Positions 16,809-24,808 of a stretch of 64,000 nucleotides of DNA are shown piece by piece. The notes under the pieces were generated by a model. That model did not search any database. It was not told where the DNA came from and saw only the letters and a list, made by a program, of their open reading frames with translations. Origin of the DNA: Bacteroidia bacterium (GTDB lineage Bacteria > Bacteroidota > Bacteroidia > SpSt-205). The number at the start of each line of letters is the position of its first letter. Position 1 is the first letter of the stretch. The translations under genes were made by a program, and so were the position numbers. The stretch is taken from NCBI GenBank assembly GCA_025059535.1, contig JANXCX010000005.1, forward strand, positions 62,001 through 126,000, in the 5' to 3' direction.

Positions 16809-17153
16809 CTCCTCGGCGAGCGGATTGAGCTGACAGAGCTGCTGCCACCGCTCTTCAAAAGTCTGAGGTGGGGCCAGTTTGGGAAATGCCTCTGGCCGCA
16901 CCTCAGTGCGTACGCGTATCTCCTCTCGTCCGAGGTACTTGCAAAGAAAGTCCTGAAGAATACCTACTTGGCGTACATACATACTTGCGAAGCTACTATC
17001 TGGCACCCACACAATAAGCTCATTTTCGTTTAGGGTGTACCGCTGACTCTGGAGGATTTCGCTAAGTTGATGGCTTGCTTCTTTCCACTCTGTATAGGCC
17101 TTGAGGGCCGCTTGCCACTCAGCTAGCGTAAGGGGCATGCGCCCAGCACCTAC
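16764..17153 (-). CDS. dnaX: DnaX (tau) C-terminal extension in the -1 frame, reached by slippage
   Basis: This open frame follows the short dnaX product. It has its own ATG at 17138 (124 residues) but is open back to the A9 run, reading K-V-G-A-G-R-M-P-L-T from the slip site. It contains a leucine/aromatic-rich helical and strand domain (LIVWVPDSSFASMYVRQ, then FLCKYLG) and ends in NPLAEELRRRAQGK, which resembles the short C-terminal domain of Bacteroidota DNA polymerase III gamma/tau. A -1 shift, or one extra A, would fuse it to the first 405 codons and give a protein of about 534 residues. Independent initiation at 17138 is possible but less likely. Whether the split is biological or a homopolymer error is open. 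Confidence 0.75.
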   Translation of the reverse strand, partial: VGAGRMPLTLAEWQAALKAYTEWKEASHQLSEILQSQRYTLNENELIVWVPDSSFASMYVRQVGILQDFLCKYLGREEIRVRTEVRPEAFPKLAPPQTFEERWQQLCQLNPLAEELRRRAQGKPLPQDV

Positions 17154-17162
17154 TTTTTTTTT
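17140..17162 (-). other. Candidate slippage site in dnaX: A9 run before a zero-frame stop
   Basis: On the minus strand the frame reads GTA AAA AAA AAG TAG: nine A residues (17162-17154), then a stop at 17152-17150. The end of the run contains the heptamer A AAA AAG in the same phase as the E. coli dnaX -1 frameshift site. A short GGGC-GCAT-GCCC hairpin follows 10 bases after the run, and Shine-Dalgarno-like GGAGGGG and GGAAGAGG lie upstream. Nine A residues are also the transcriptional slippage signal reported for Thermus dnaX. Confidence 0.7.
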
Positions 17163-18367
17163 ACCTCTTCCAAGGAACGGGCTACCCCTCCAGGACGTCG
17201 GCCCATAGAAGGAGGGGGTGATGGGACGGCGTCTGAGACCGCTTTCTGAGAAATGGCTCCCGGCTCGGTATTCAGGACCTGCGGTAAAAGGGCTATTTTG
17301 AGTAGCGTGGTCTCAAGCGCTATTTCAGGAGATCGGGTGTAGGCCTGGCGTCGCTCGCCTTCTAGGAGAAGGTCTATGCTATGAAGGAGAAAAGCCTCGC
17401 TATATCGCCCGGCTTCTTCCTGGTAGCGCTTGCGATAGTGTGGGGGAAGCGTTTCCACAAGCGCCTTAGGTTGGTAGCGGGCTAAAAGCAGGTGCCGAAA
17501 GTGCTCTAGTAGGCCTTGGAGCAGGGTGGAAGGGTCATACCCGGCTTGGAGATAAGTATGCGTTAGCTCCAAGGCTTTCTCGGCCTGCCAGCCTTGAAGG
17601 TGCGCTCCCAAGGTAAAAAAGGCCTCATAATCCAGCACCTCCAGCGCTTCTAAGACGCTGCGGTAGGTAAGCCGGCCTGCTGTGCGGCTCACGAGCTGAT
17701 CGTATAGGCTAAGGGCATCGCGCAAGCTCCCTTCGCTTTTGGCCGCAATAAAGAAGAGAGCGTCAGATTCAGCTTCTACGCCTTCCTTCTGAGCAATAGC
17801 CCCCAAATGCGCCGCAATCTGCTCTGTGGGAATCCGGCGGAAATCAAAGCGTTGGCATCGTGAGAGGATGGTAGAGGGTATTTTATGCTTTTCCGTAGTA
17901 GCTAAGATAAAAAGGGCATGCGGGGGCGGCTCTTCTAAGGTTTTAAGAAACGCATTGAAGGCCGCGTTTGTCAGCATGTGCGCCTCGTCTATTATATATA
18001 CCTTGTAGCGCCCTTCGGGAGGGGTAAGCTGAACCTGATCTACGATGAGCCGGATATCCTCTACGCTATTGTGTGAGGCGGCGTCAAGTTCTATAAGATT
18101 GAGGGATCGGCCTTCGGCAAAGCGCTGGCAGGAGGGGCAAAAGCCGCAGGGGTCGCCTTCAGGGGTAGGCTGCAGACAATTGGCGGCTTTAGCTAAAATG
18201 CGGGCGCAAGTAGTTTTGCCTACGCCGCGCGGACCGAAAAAGAGGTACGCATGGGCTAGTCGCTGGTACTTGATAGCGTTGCGCAGGGTCTGGACCACAA
18301 AGGGCTGGCCAATCACTTCGGTGAAGGTGCCTGGGCGGTATTTGCGCGCGGAAACCTGGTAGGCCAC
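17150..18367 (-). CDS. dnaX: DNA polymerase III subunit gamma/tau, short (gamma-like) product
   Basis: DnaX is the ATPase of the sliding-clamp loader. This zero-frame product has 405 residues: an AAA+ core starting YQVSARKYRPGTFTEVIGQP, Walker A FFGPRGVGKTT near residue 45, a zinc module (Cys-x-n-CGFCPSC) near residue 75, Walker B YIIDEAHML, and sensor LATTEKHKIPSTILSRCQRF. Domain III follows to about residue 370, then a linker ending in three lysines and the stop. Thus it has everything needed for clamp loading but lacks a tau-type tail. GTG 18367 is supported by a TAGCTTTG box 4 nt upstream. Confidence 0.95.
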   Translation of the reverse strand: MAYQVSARKYRPGTFTEVIGQPFVVQTLRNAIKYQRLAHAYLFFGPRGVGKTTCARILAKAANCLQPTPEGDPCGFCPSCQRFAEGRSLNLIELDAASHNSVEDIRLIVDQVQLTPPEGRYKVYIIDEAHMLTNAAFNAFLKTLEEPPPHALFILATTEKHKIPSTILSRCQRFDFRRIPTEQIAAHLGAIAQKEGVEAESDALFFIAAKSEGSLRDALSLYDQLVSRTAGRLTYRSVLEALEVLDYEAFFTLGAHLQGWQAEKALELTHTYLQAGYDPSTLLQGLLEHFRHLLLARYQPKALVETLPPHYRKRYQEEAGRYSEAFLLHSIDLLLEGERRQAYTRSPEIALETTLLKIALLPQVLNTEPGAISQKAVSDAVPSPPPSMGRRPGGVARSLEEVKKK

Positions 18368-18371
18368 TCCA

Positions 18372-18379
18372 CAAAGCTA
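18372..18379 (-). promoter_or_regulatory. -7 box TAGCTTTG for dnaX
   Basis: This perfect consensus lies 4 nt before GTG 18367, so the dnaX mRNA is predicted to be leaderless or nearly so. Confidence 0.65.
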
Positions 18380-18392
18380 CAAAAGTCGTTGT

Positions 18393-18400
18393 ACCTTCAT
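18393..18400 (+). promoter_or_regulatory. Weak -7 box TACCTTCA for the YdcF-like gene
   Basis: This is a six-of-eight match to TAnnTTTG. It lies exactly 4 nt before ATG 18405, the spacing seen at the perfect boxes, and overlaps the earlier ATG at 18399. Confidence 0.4.
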
Positions 18401-18404
18401 GCGC

Positions 18405-19043
18405 ATGTGGCGATGCTGGGCTGTCGGTGGGGTTTTAGGCTTAGGCCTATTGGGAGGGGGCTTAGGGACGCTTTATGCTTTTAGGGGTTATTGGCTGCGT
18501 AAGGTGGGGGCGTACTTTCTACCGCACTCTCCTGTGCTGGCGCCTCCTTGGGACCGCATCTGCGTTTTGAGTGGCCGGCCTTATGAACGGGCCGCGGGCG
18601 CCGTAGAAGCCTACCACCGCCTACCTAGGCCTATCTTAGTACTGGGCGGGCTTGTAGAGGATAACCTCCAAGCGGCTGGCTATGCTGACCCCCAAGAGTG
18701 CGCCCTTACCCGTCAGGCTCTCAAACGGCTGGGGATACCTGACTCCGCCATCCAAATGAGCTGTGTAGGCACAAGTACCTATGAAGAAATCCGCCATGTA
18801 GAAGCCCTTTGCCAGCAGTACAAATGGCGACGCATTCTCTTTGTTACCTCCCCTTTTCATAGCCGGCGGGTAGAGAAACTGGCCGCGCGCTGGCTTTCGC
18901 CCAAAGGTATAGCCTGGGGCGTCTTCGCCGCTAAGCCTCTCTACTACTCAACCGAGCGTTGGTGGGAAAGCGAAGTCGGCCTACTGGCGGTATGGGAGGA
19001 AATTGCCAAGCACGCTTACTACCACTGGAAGGGGTATTTCTAA
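18405..19043 (+). CDS. YdcF/SanA-like DUF218 family protein
   Basis: This 212-residue protein has an N-terminal membrane anchor (VGGVLGLGLLGGGLGTLYAF) and one DUF218 alpha/beta domain. ICVLSGRPYERAAGAVEAYH, PILVLGGL, CVGTSTYEEIRHVEALCQQ and ILFVTSPFHSRRVEKLAARW follow the family pattern, in which the conserved Ser-Phe-His region ends the domain. DUF218 proteins are inner-membrane anchored and have been linked to cell-envelope integrity and vancomycin exclusion (SanA); the reaction is unknown. I choose ATG 18405 over 18399 because the promoter box overlaps the latter. Confidence 0.8.
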   Translation: MWRCWAVGGVLGLGLLGGGLGTLYAFRGYWLRKVGAYFLPHSPVLAPPWDRICVLSGRPYERAAGAVEAYHRLPRPILVLGGLVEDNLQAAGYADPQECALTRQALKRLGIPDSAIQMSCVGTSTYEEIRHVEALCQQYKWRRILFVTSPFHSRRVEKLAARWLSPKGIAWGVFAAKPLYYSTERWWESEVGLLAVWEEIAKHAYYHWKGYF

Positions 19044-19112
19044 ATCCCACGCAGTTTCGGCCTTCTTCTCAAAAGCTTATAGCCCAGGCAGGAAAAAGCG
19101 CAAAAAGAAGAA

Positions 19113-19137
19113 GGGGCTGGCCCAAGGGGCCAGCCCC
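19113..19137 (-). terminator. Intrinsic terminator of the T9SS protein gene at 19164
   Basis: A perfect 11-bp GC-rich stem (GGGGCTGGCCC pairing with GGGCCAGCCCC) with a 3-nt loop. On the minus strand it is followed by a pyrimidine tract CTTCTTCTTTTTG, so it terminates the gene ending at 19164. On the plus strand no T-tract follows, so termination of the convergent gene is weaker. The 120-bp gap at 19044-19163 contains nothing else I can identify. Confidence 0.75.
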
Positions 19138-19163
19138 CGAGATTTGCGTTGGTATGCTAAACT

Positions 19164-21089
19164 TTAGCGTATAGGGTCAAACTTCAAAAGCCGAAGGCTC
19201 AGAACCTCACCCCGATAGTGCAAGAGGGCATTGTAGTTACCCGCAGCCAGTTGATTGAGGATAGGCGTTAGTTCTATGTGGTGAGTCCCCTCCGACAGGT
19301 GATAGGTTTCCTGGGCTACCCGCTTACCTGCCGCATCGTACAGGATAAGCTCCACAGGCCCTGCCTGGGGCAGCGAAACTACCAGATAGCCCTGCGTGCT
19401 AAGCGGGTGAGGGGAGAACTGGGCCGAGAAACCTTCGCTTTCCTTAGAGAGAATGGCCTCGGCTACATTTGAACGGCGAATGTTACCTAAGGCGTCATAC
19501 TGCTCTACCTGATAGAAGTAGCGTATGCCGGGCTGTACGTAGATGTCAGTGTGGCGATAGAGCGTGCGCCCTTGCCGATCGGTTTCAGCAATAAAGGAGA
19601 AGTTTTCCCCATCTGTACTGCGGTAGAGGCGATAGCCGAGGATATACTCGGGCTCCTGAGGTACCTCCCAGGCCAGCGCAATAGCTCGTCCCGCCGGTAC
19701 AGCCGTCAGCCGAAGTCCCTCTATAGGTAGAGGGGCATTATGGGTAATTACAGTGGCGTAGAAATAGGTATTATTCGAATTGTACGAGGGGAAAGGGCCG
19801 CGCGCTACATCCCACCCAGAGGTAGCGGCCTGGCAGTTATTTGGCGTAGAAAGTGGCGTCGCTACCGCACCCTGATTATACCCTACATAGCAGAAGTTGG
19901 TTTGGTATTGCCCACCGGGGAAGTAAGGATCACCGCCGCCTGGCAAACCGGTATTAGCACCTGCGGCGGGACAGTTACCATTTCCAGTGGCATTAGAAAC
20001 CCGCCGATTGAACATACGCACCGTAGGACCCTGTACGTTCATTACCGTAGTTGTGATATGGTCGCTAAAGGGCTGAATCTCCCATCGTCCGTTATCTAGG
20101 GGGTTGTATTGACGCGCGGCGTTATCGGGTGGGCGGCAGTAGGCGGTTTGGGTGAAGGACGCCTGTACGGTCGGATCAAAGCGGACGCGTACCCAATGAG
20201 CTGCTGCCTCACTTATGGTTACTTCTACACCTTGTATGCCCCGCCCATTAGGATCGGTAGGACGGCCACCTACGGGATACCCGTAAGTAGTAGCGGCTGG
20301 GTGATTACGACGGAGGTAGCCCCAGATATAGCGGTCTTGATTATCGGTGGAGAGGGTGGCAAAGGTGGCGGGCTGGTGAGGAGGCCATGGAGTTCTGATA
20401 ATAGCAGCTGGATCGGTACGGAAGACGCGCACTTCCACGGGATTATTATTACTCAGGTTATTGAGGTTTCCCGTTGTTGCATTTACCGTATGAATTCGCC
20501 CGCTCACAAAGACAAGCTGTCCCTGGGTAGCATCACCTATCCACATGTCGCGGTCGGTGCCATTGACGATTTCTACATAGCGGTTGGCTATATCGGGGGT
20601 GGTGTTGTTGATGCGGACGGTGTGGAGACGCCAGCGCTGATCGTTATTTTCGGCTGCGGGCATGGTTATGCGGAAGGTTTGCGGTCCATCGCCCGTAGTG
20701 AACTCCAAAATGCCTCCCAAGTTGGTATTTCCATAAGCGTTGTGGGTTCCTACCGAGCGATGGGAGCCTCGGTCATTATGATAGTCTCCGGCTATGTAAA
20801 TGATGGAATTTGGGCGAGAGTTTAGCTCAGCATTCTGGCCTATGAGGAGATTGCCTCGCCATCCACCGACAGCGTTATTTACCAGCTGGATCGTGCCGAG
20901 GTTTTCTACTATGCCATCGAAGGTATTAGCGCCGGCTGTAACATCGTTTATCTGCATGCCCCCCTGGACGTAGACGAGGGCATTTGCCTGTACATATACG
21001 AGCGCGCCCTGGTTGTAGAAAAGGTAGGGCTGGGCCCACAGGGCACTTCCCACCAAGCAAGCCTTTAGAATTGTAGTAGTCCGTACCAT
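19164..21089 (-). CDS. Secreted T9SS cargo protein with fibronectin-like domain and C-terminal sorting domain
   Basis: This is a 641-residue exported protein. A signal peptide (residues 1-19, ending SALWAQ) is followed by a beta-rich region with many Asn-rich turns (GLxxGQNAELNSRP, IIYIAGDYHNDRG), an FNIII-like module near residues 455-545 (LRLTAVPAGRAIALAWEVPQ, then YRLYRSTDGENFSFIAETD), and a final T9SS type A sorting domain of about 85 residues (VELILYDAAGKRVAQETYHL, then LAAGNYNALLHYRG). Such proteins cross the outer membrane by the type IX system and are attached or released. No catalytic motif is seen, so a surface or matrix role is inferred. A strong terminator follows the gene. Confidence 0.8.
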   Translation of the reverse strand: MVRTTTILKACLVGSALWAQPYLFYNQGALVYVQANALVYVQGGMQINDVTAGANTFDGIVENLGTIQLVNNAVGGWRGNLLIGQNAELNSRPNSIIYIAGDYHNDRGSHRSVGTHNAYGNTNLGGILEFTTGDGPQTFRITMPAAENNDQRWRLHTVRINNTTPDIANRYVEIVNGTDRDMWIGDATQGQLVFVSGRIHTVNATTGNLNNLSNNNPVEVRVFRTDPAAIIRTPWPPHQPATFATLSTDNQDRYIWGYLRRNHPAATTYGYPVGGRPTDPNGRGIQGVEVTISEAAAHWVRVRFDPTVQASFTQTAYCRPPDNAARQYNPLDNGRWEIQPFSDHITTTVMNVQGPTVRMFNRRVSNATGNGNCPAAGANTGLPGGGDPYFPGGQYQTNFCYVGYNQGAVATPLSTPNNCQAATSGWDVARGPFPSYNSNNTYFYATVITHNAPLPIEGLRLTAVPAGRAIALAWEVPQEPEYILGYRLYRSTDGENFSFIAETDRQGRTLYRHTDIYVQPGIRYFYQVEQYDALGNIRRSNVAEAILSKESEGFSAQFSPHPLSTQGYLVVSLPQAGPVELILYDAAGKRVAQETYHLSEGTHHIELTPILNQLAAGNYNALLHYRGEVLSLRLLKFDPIR

Positions 21090-21105
21090 AGGTGGAAAAT
21101 TTCAG

Positions 21106-21113
21106 CTAAGGTA
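21106..21113 (-). promoter_or_regulatory. Near-consensus -7 box TACCTTAG for the T9SS protein gene
   Basis: This is a seven-of-eight match, 16 nt before ATG 21089, and it overlaps the TAG stop of the upstream phosphoesterase gene. Confidence 0.45.
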
Positions 21114-22050
21114 AGACATTTTCGGCAAATTTCCAAATGGGCTGGTGGGGGTGCTTCAGGGCGTACGCCTCTAGAGTGGTGGGGGTGATTTTCCAGAGGC
21201 CGACGACTGCGCGGCCCCAGAAGGCCTTTTTGCGGCGCAGGGGTTCGGCTTTGCAGCCGCTTCCGCTTACGATTACCCATTTTTGGGGGCCTAAGCGGTG
21301 GGCTTGGAGGTTATGGTCGTGGCCAGCGACGACGAGCGCGCGGCCCGAGCTGCGGTGGAGGCGCTGAAGGAGGCTATCAGCGAAGCGCCGGTAGGGAGGA
21401 TAGCCGAGGTCCGTAGGGTGCCGGCGCAGCCGACGCAACCCAATATAGAGACTCCCCAAACCAGGAAGCGGAATATAAAGATAAGGGTTCAGGGTACGCA
21501 GCGGGAAAAGATGTGCTACAAGGGGAAAATGACCTCCGTGGGCTCCAGCCGTGCGCGGCGGGTGATGGAGCACTACATAGCGTGCTGGCTGGCTAGCGGC
21601 GGCTTCCCAGAAGGAGTCCCATCGGGCCCAATCAAAATCCCAACCGCCGCGGCGGATATAAGCCTCGGAGTCCAAAAAGAAAAAGGTGCCTAAGCGGCGC
21701 TGGAGCGTTTCGGGACCGACATAGCCGGGCTTAGGGTAGTGGGGAATATCGGCGGCCTGGCGCTGAAGGCCAACAAGGCCGGCTTTCCAGTCGTGATTGC
21801 CCGGCGTCATCCAGACTTCCCCAGGGAAGGCCTGACTTACTTGGACTACCCGCTGCCAGCGGCGACGGGCCCGCGCCGATGTCGTATCATACCCGCGCGG
21901 ATACACATTATCGCCCAGCCATATTAGGATATCGCCTGGCTGAGCATGAAGGGCCCAGAAACGCTCATACCAGGCTACCTGCTTCGCCGTGAGAGCGCCC
22001 GCATCACCTACCAGAAAAATCTGCTGAAGCCATACAAGGCCCCATATCAT
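21106..22050 (-). CDS. Calcineurin-like metallophosphoesterase
   Basis: This is a 314-residue dimetal phosphoesterase. The ordered metal motifs are visible: GDAG near the N-terminus (FLVGDAGALT), GDNVYP (WLGDNVYPRGYD), GNHDW, HHPP and GHDHN (VVAGHDHNLQAH). ATG 22050 overlaps the upstream SPOR gene's stop (ATGA); the preceding in-frame sequence lies inside that gene and is not needed. A short hydrophobic N-terminus (MIWGLVWLQQIFLVG) includes the first metal strand, so export is uncertain. The substrate could be a phosphomonoester or diester of the acid-phosphatase-like group. Confidence 0.85.
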   Translation of the reverse strand: MIWGLVWLQQIFLVGDAGALTAKQVAWYERFWALHAQPGDILIWLGDNVYPRGYDTTSARARRRWQRVVQVSQAFPGEVWMTPGNHDWKAGLVGLQRQAADIPHYPKPGYVGPETLQRRLGTFFFLDSEAYIRRGGWDFDWARWDSFWEAAASQPARYVVLHHPPRTAGAHGGHFPLVAHLFPLRTLNPYLYIPLPGLGSLYIGLRRLRRHPTDLGYPPYRRFADSLLQRLHRSSGRALVVAGHDHNLQAHRLGPQKWVIVSGSGCKAEPLRRKKAFWGRAVVGLWKITPTTLEAYALKHPHQPIWKFAENVLP

Positions 22051-22664
22051 GAACCTTTCTTGAGGATTTCCTTCGCCTCTCGCATGGTGATACGTACCCC
22101 ATCCTTGAAGGGGACGATCCAAGCGTCGCGAATACCCAGACGCTTTAGGTCCTTTTGAAAGGCTTCGGCTAAAGCCAAATCCCGAAACCGCCCGATAGTA
22201 TAACGGTTAATGTCGCCCATAGCCTCCGCCTCGAAGAAGGGGTTATCCTGCGCGTAGCGGCGCATGTCAAAGAGGCGAAAGGCCCCTATCTGCACCTTGA
22301 AGACCAAGCCCGGCATAACATCCAGACGGGCTTGCTTTTTTTCGGCTTCGTAGGCCGTCCGCAGGCGCAGAATTTCGCTTTGGAGAGAGTCCAGCGAATA
22401 CTGGCGGGCGCGTAGCTGATCCTGTAGCCGTGTCACCTCTTCTGACAGCTCCCGATTGCGGCGTTGAAGCTCCTCAAGCTGCTTATCCCGCTCTTGGATT
22501 TGCCGCTGAAAGCTCTCCTCCCGCGCTTTGAGGGCCAGCGGATTTTTCACATAGCTTTGCGCCTTTTTTTTCCATTCCTTCTTAAGAGCTTTTTGCGGAT
22601 CTCCGCCTTTCTTCTGCCCCCAGCTCACTCCTAGTAAAAGGACGGCCATCAGGAGTAACCGCAT
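22047..22664 (-). CDS. Secreted coiled-coil protein with SPOR domain
   Basis: This 205-residue protein has a signal peptide (MRLLLMAVLLLGVSWGQ), a lysine-rich segment, a long coiled coil (residues about 45-110, e.g. QLEELQRRNRELSEEVTRLQ) and a C-terminal SPOR-like domain (VFKVQIGAFRLFDMRRYAQ to DAWIVPFKDGVRI). SPOR domains bind denuded septal peptidoglycan, so it may act in division or wall remodelling; this is inferred from the fold. A perfect TACCTTTG box lies 4 nt before the ATG. Its stop overlaps the phosphoesterase start, so the two are cotranscribed. Confidence 0.8.
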   Translation of the reverse strand: MRLLLMAVLLLGVSWGQKKGGDPQKALKKEWKKKAQSYVKNPLALKAREESFQRQIQERDKQLEELQRRNRELSEEVTRLQDQLRARQYSLDSLQSEILRLRTAYEAEKKQARLDVMPGLVFKVQIGAFRLFDMRRYAQDNPFFEAEAMGDINRYTIGRFRDLALAEAFQKDLKRLGIRDAWIVPFKDGVRITMREAKEILKKGS

Positions 22665-22668
22665 GCCA

Positions 22669-22676
22669 CAAAGGTA
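22669..22676 (-). promoter_or_regulatory. -7 box TACCTTTG for the SPOR protein gene
   Basis: This perfect consensus lies 4 nt before ATG 22664. The opposing box starts 3 bp away at 22680. Confidence 0.65.
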
Positions 22677-22679
22677 GAT

Positions 22680-22687
22680 TAATTTAG
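22680..22687 (+). promoter_or_regulatory. Near-consensus -7 box TAATTTAG for the FG-GAP protein gene
   Basis: This is a seven-of-eight match, 10 nt before ATG 22698, and it shares a 33-bp divergent gap with the SPOR gene promoter. Confidence 0.45.
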
Positions 22688-22697
22688 GGCTACCTCT

Positions 22698-24806
22698 ATG
22701 AATTTCCTCTTAGCGCCTCTTTTGCTTGTGTGGGGGCAGTGGCGACTCCAACTTAGTTTGGTATCGGTGTTTGACCCCAGCGGTCAGCCCCTTGCTAACC
22801 CCTGGACAGGCGGCTTACAGGCGCCCCAAATAGCCAAAATAGACCTGGATGGCGATGGGCAGGAGGAGCTCGCCGTATGGGATAGAGCGGATGAACGCCT
22901 TCTCCTCTTTCGCTGGGAAGCTGGGGGGTGGCGATGGCTGCCAGCCGCCGACACCCTTTTCCCTACCCCTTTCCTACGGCGCTGGGTGCTGCTGCGTGAC
23001 TTTGATGGCGATGGCGACAAAGACCTTTTCACCGACGCAAACTCAAACCTAAGGGTATTTCAGAACTTAGGTGGGCCACAAGCTAAGCCGCGCTGGCGGC
23101 TTTACGCAAACCCCCTAATAAGCGATTACATGGGCTATCCTACGGCGCTCTACTGTGCGGCTACGGACGTCCCCGCGATTGACGACGTGGACGGAGATGG
23201 GGATATAGACCTGCTCGTGTATGATGTACTGGGCAGCCTTATAGAATGGCATCGCAACCTTGCTCAAGAGCTATTTGGGCGCCGTGACACGCTCGTTCTA
23301 AGGCTCCAGACTAGCTGCTGGGGAAAAGTATTTGAGCGGTATGACAATGCGACAAATAGTTTTTCCTTCATTCCGTATGAGTGTGAGGACCGGCGTCGGC
23401 CCGAAGGACGCCTGCATCATGCAGGGGGCACCCTCTTGACCCTAGACCTAAACGGCGATGGCCTGAAAGACCTTATCGTAGGTGATGATGGCCCCCCTTA
23501 TCTAATAGCTGGCCTAAATGTAGGAAGCGCCGAGCAGGCCCGGATAGATCCCAGCCGTTCTATCAGCCCTTACCCGCTGCCGAATCCTGTCTCTATCTCG
23601 CCTTTTCCTGCAGCGTATTACGAAGAGGTAACGGGCGATGGGCGGCCAGACCTTCTGGCGGCCAATAATAGCCCCGCGGCAGGGGAGGACTGGCAAAGCC
23701 TTTGGCTCTATCCGAATGAGGGGCGTCCAGACTCACCCGCTTGGACATCCCCGCTGCGTGGCTGGTTGCAAAATACCATGCTGGACATAGGTACGGCAGC
23801 TCACCCAACCTTGGCCGACCTTACAGGGGATGGCTACCCAGAGCTTATCCTTACGTGTGAGCGGTTTCATACCGACTCGGGGCCGCGCGCACGGGCCTGG
23901 CTTTTCCTAGGCGGTCCGCAGGGCCTGACCTTAATAGATAGTAACTGGCTTAACCTACCCACCTATACGCTGGCTAATCCCATAATCGCCGTCGGTAATG
24001 TAGTAGGGGATGAGCGGCTAGAGCTGGTCATGGGCACCAGTACAGGCCAGCTCTGGCTATGGCGCCAAGTAGCGCCCAATACCACCGAGTTTTCTTTGGT
24101 CAGCCAGTCCTGGCTAAGCGGTCCTTCCTTTGCCGCGCCGCTGCTCTACGACTACGACCAGGACGGGCGCCTGGATATACTGGTAGGCGGTCGGAATGGC
24201 CAAATCGCCCTCTATCGCCAGGCAGCAGAGGGCATGTTCCAGCTGGTTACGGATTTTTTAGGCCAAATTCGGCTTACGGATACGCTGAGTACGTTTGTAG
24301 GCTTTACTCGGCCAGCTCTCCTAGCGCTACCTGAAGGTGGTCCGCTAGGGCTACTGGTGGGAAACCTAACTGGCTTTCTGCGTCTCTACCAGCCGGACTG
24401 GCAAAACCCGCAGGCCGCATGGCCGATGATAGGTGAGCTAGCCTATCCTTATGGACGGCGCGCCAGTCCAACCGTATGGCAGCGTGCCGACACATTTGTG
24501 CTCTTAGTAGGGCAGCTGCGGGGGGGCTGTCAGGCGTTTATGCGGCTGATTGCCTCCCCTCCCTCAGGTATTTCTTCGCCGGCTTTCGCCTATAAGCCCT
24601 ACTGGCTGAGGCAGGAACCTTCTCTGCCAGTTCGCCTTGACGCCGAGGAGCCCCTCCACCTGCGGGTCTATAATTCCCTAGGCCAAGAGATCCTTCGGGT
24701 CTTTGTGGCTGATAGCTTTATTTTTCCCCCGCTGGCAGCGGGGTTTTACTACCTTTTCGTGGAGACCCCTAGGGGTACTTTCTGGGATAAAATAGCCGTG
24801 TGGTAG
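22698..24806 (+). CDS. Secreted FG-GAP/VCBS repeat protein with T9SS sorting domain
   Basis: This is a 702-residue surface or secreted protein. The signal peptide MNFLLAPLLLVWGQ is followed by at least seven FG-GAP-type repeats, each with a calcium-loop motif: DLDGDGQEELAVWD, DFDGDGDKDLFTD, DVDGDGDIDLLVYD, DLNGDGLKDLIVGD, EVTGDGRPDLLA, DLTGDGYPELIL and DYDQDGRLDILVGG. Such repeats build a beta-propeller. The last 70 residues (LHLRVYNSLGQEILRVFVAD, then LAAGFYYLFVET) form a T9SS sorting domain. No enzymatic motif is visible; adhesion or ligand binding is inferred. It ends 2 bp before the convergent thiolase gene. Confidence 0.85.
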   Translation: MNFLLAPLLLVWGQWRLQLSLVSVFDPSGQPLANPWTGGLQAPQIAKIDLDGDGQEELAVWDRADERLLLFRWEAGGWRWLPAADTLFPTPFLRRWVLLRDFDGDGDKDLFTDANSNLRVFQNLGGPQAKPRWRLYANPLISDYMGYPTALYCAATDVPAIDDVDGDGDIDLLVYDVLGSLIEWHRNLAQELFGRRDTLVLRLQTSCWGKVFERYDNATNSFSFIPYECEDRRRPEGRLHHAGGTLLTLDLNGDGLKDLIVGDDGPPYLIAGLNVGSAEQARIDPSRSISPYPLPNPVSISPFPAAYYEEVTGDGRPDLLAANNSPAAGEDWQSLWLYPNEGRPDSPAWTSPLRGWLQNTMLDIGTAAHPTLADLTGDGYPELILTCERFHTDSGPRARAWLFLGGPQGLTLIDSNWLNLPTYTLANPIIAVGNVVGDERLELVMGTSTGQLWLWRQVAPNTTEFSLVSQSWLSGPSFAAPLLYDYDQDGRLDILVGGRNGQIALYRQAAEGMFQLVTDFLGQIRLTDTLSTFVGFTRPALLALPEGGPLGLLVGNLTGFLRLYQPDWQNPQAAWPMIGELAYPYGRRASPTVWQRADTFVLLVGQLRGGCQAFMRLIASPPSGISSPAFAYKPYWLRQEPSLPVRLDAEEPLHLRVYNSLGQEILRVFVADSFIFPPLAAGFYYLFVETPRGTFWDKIAVW

Positions 24807-24808
24807 GG

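Noticed and set aside
20109..20825. Open frame of 238 codons on the plus strand
   Set aside because: It is antisense to the T9SS cargo gene, has no recognisable domain and no promoter box; the minus-strand protein has signal and sorting domains.
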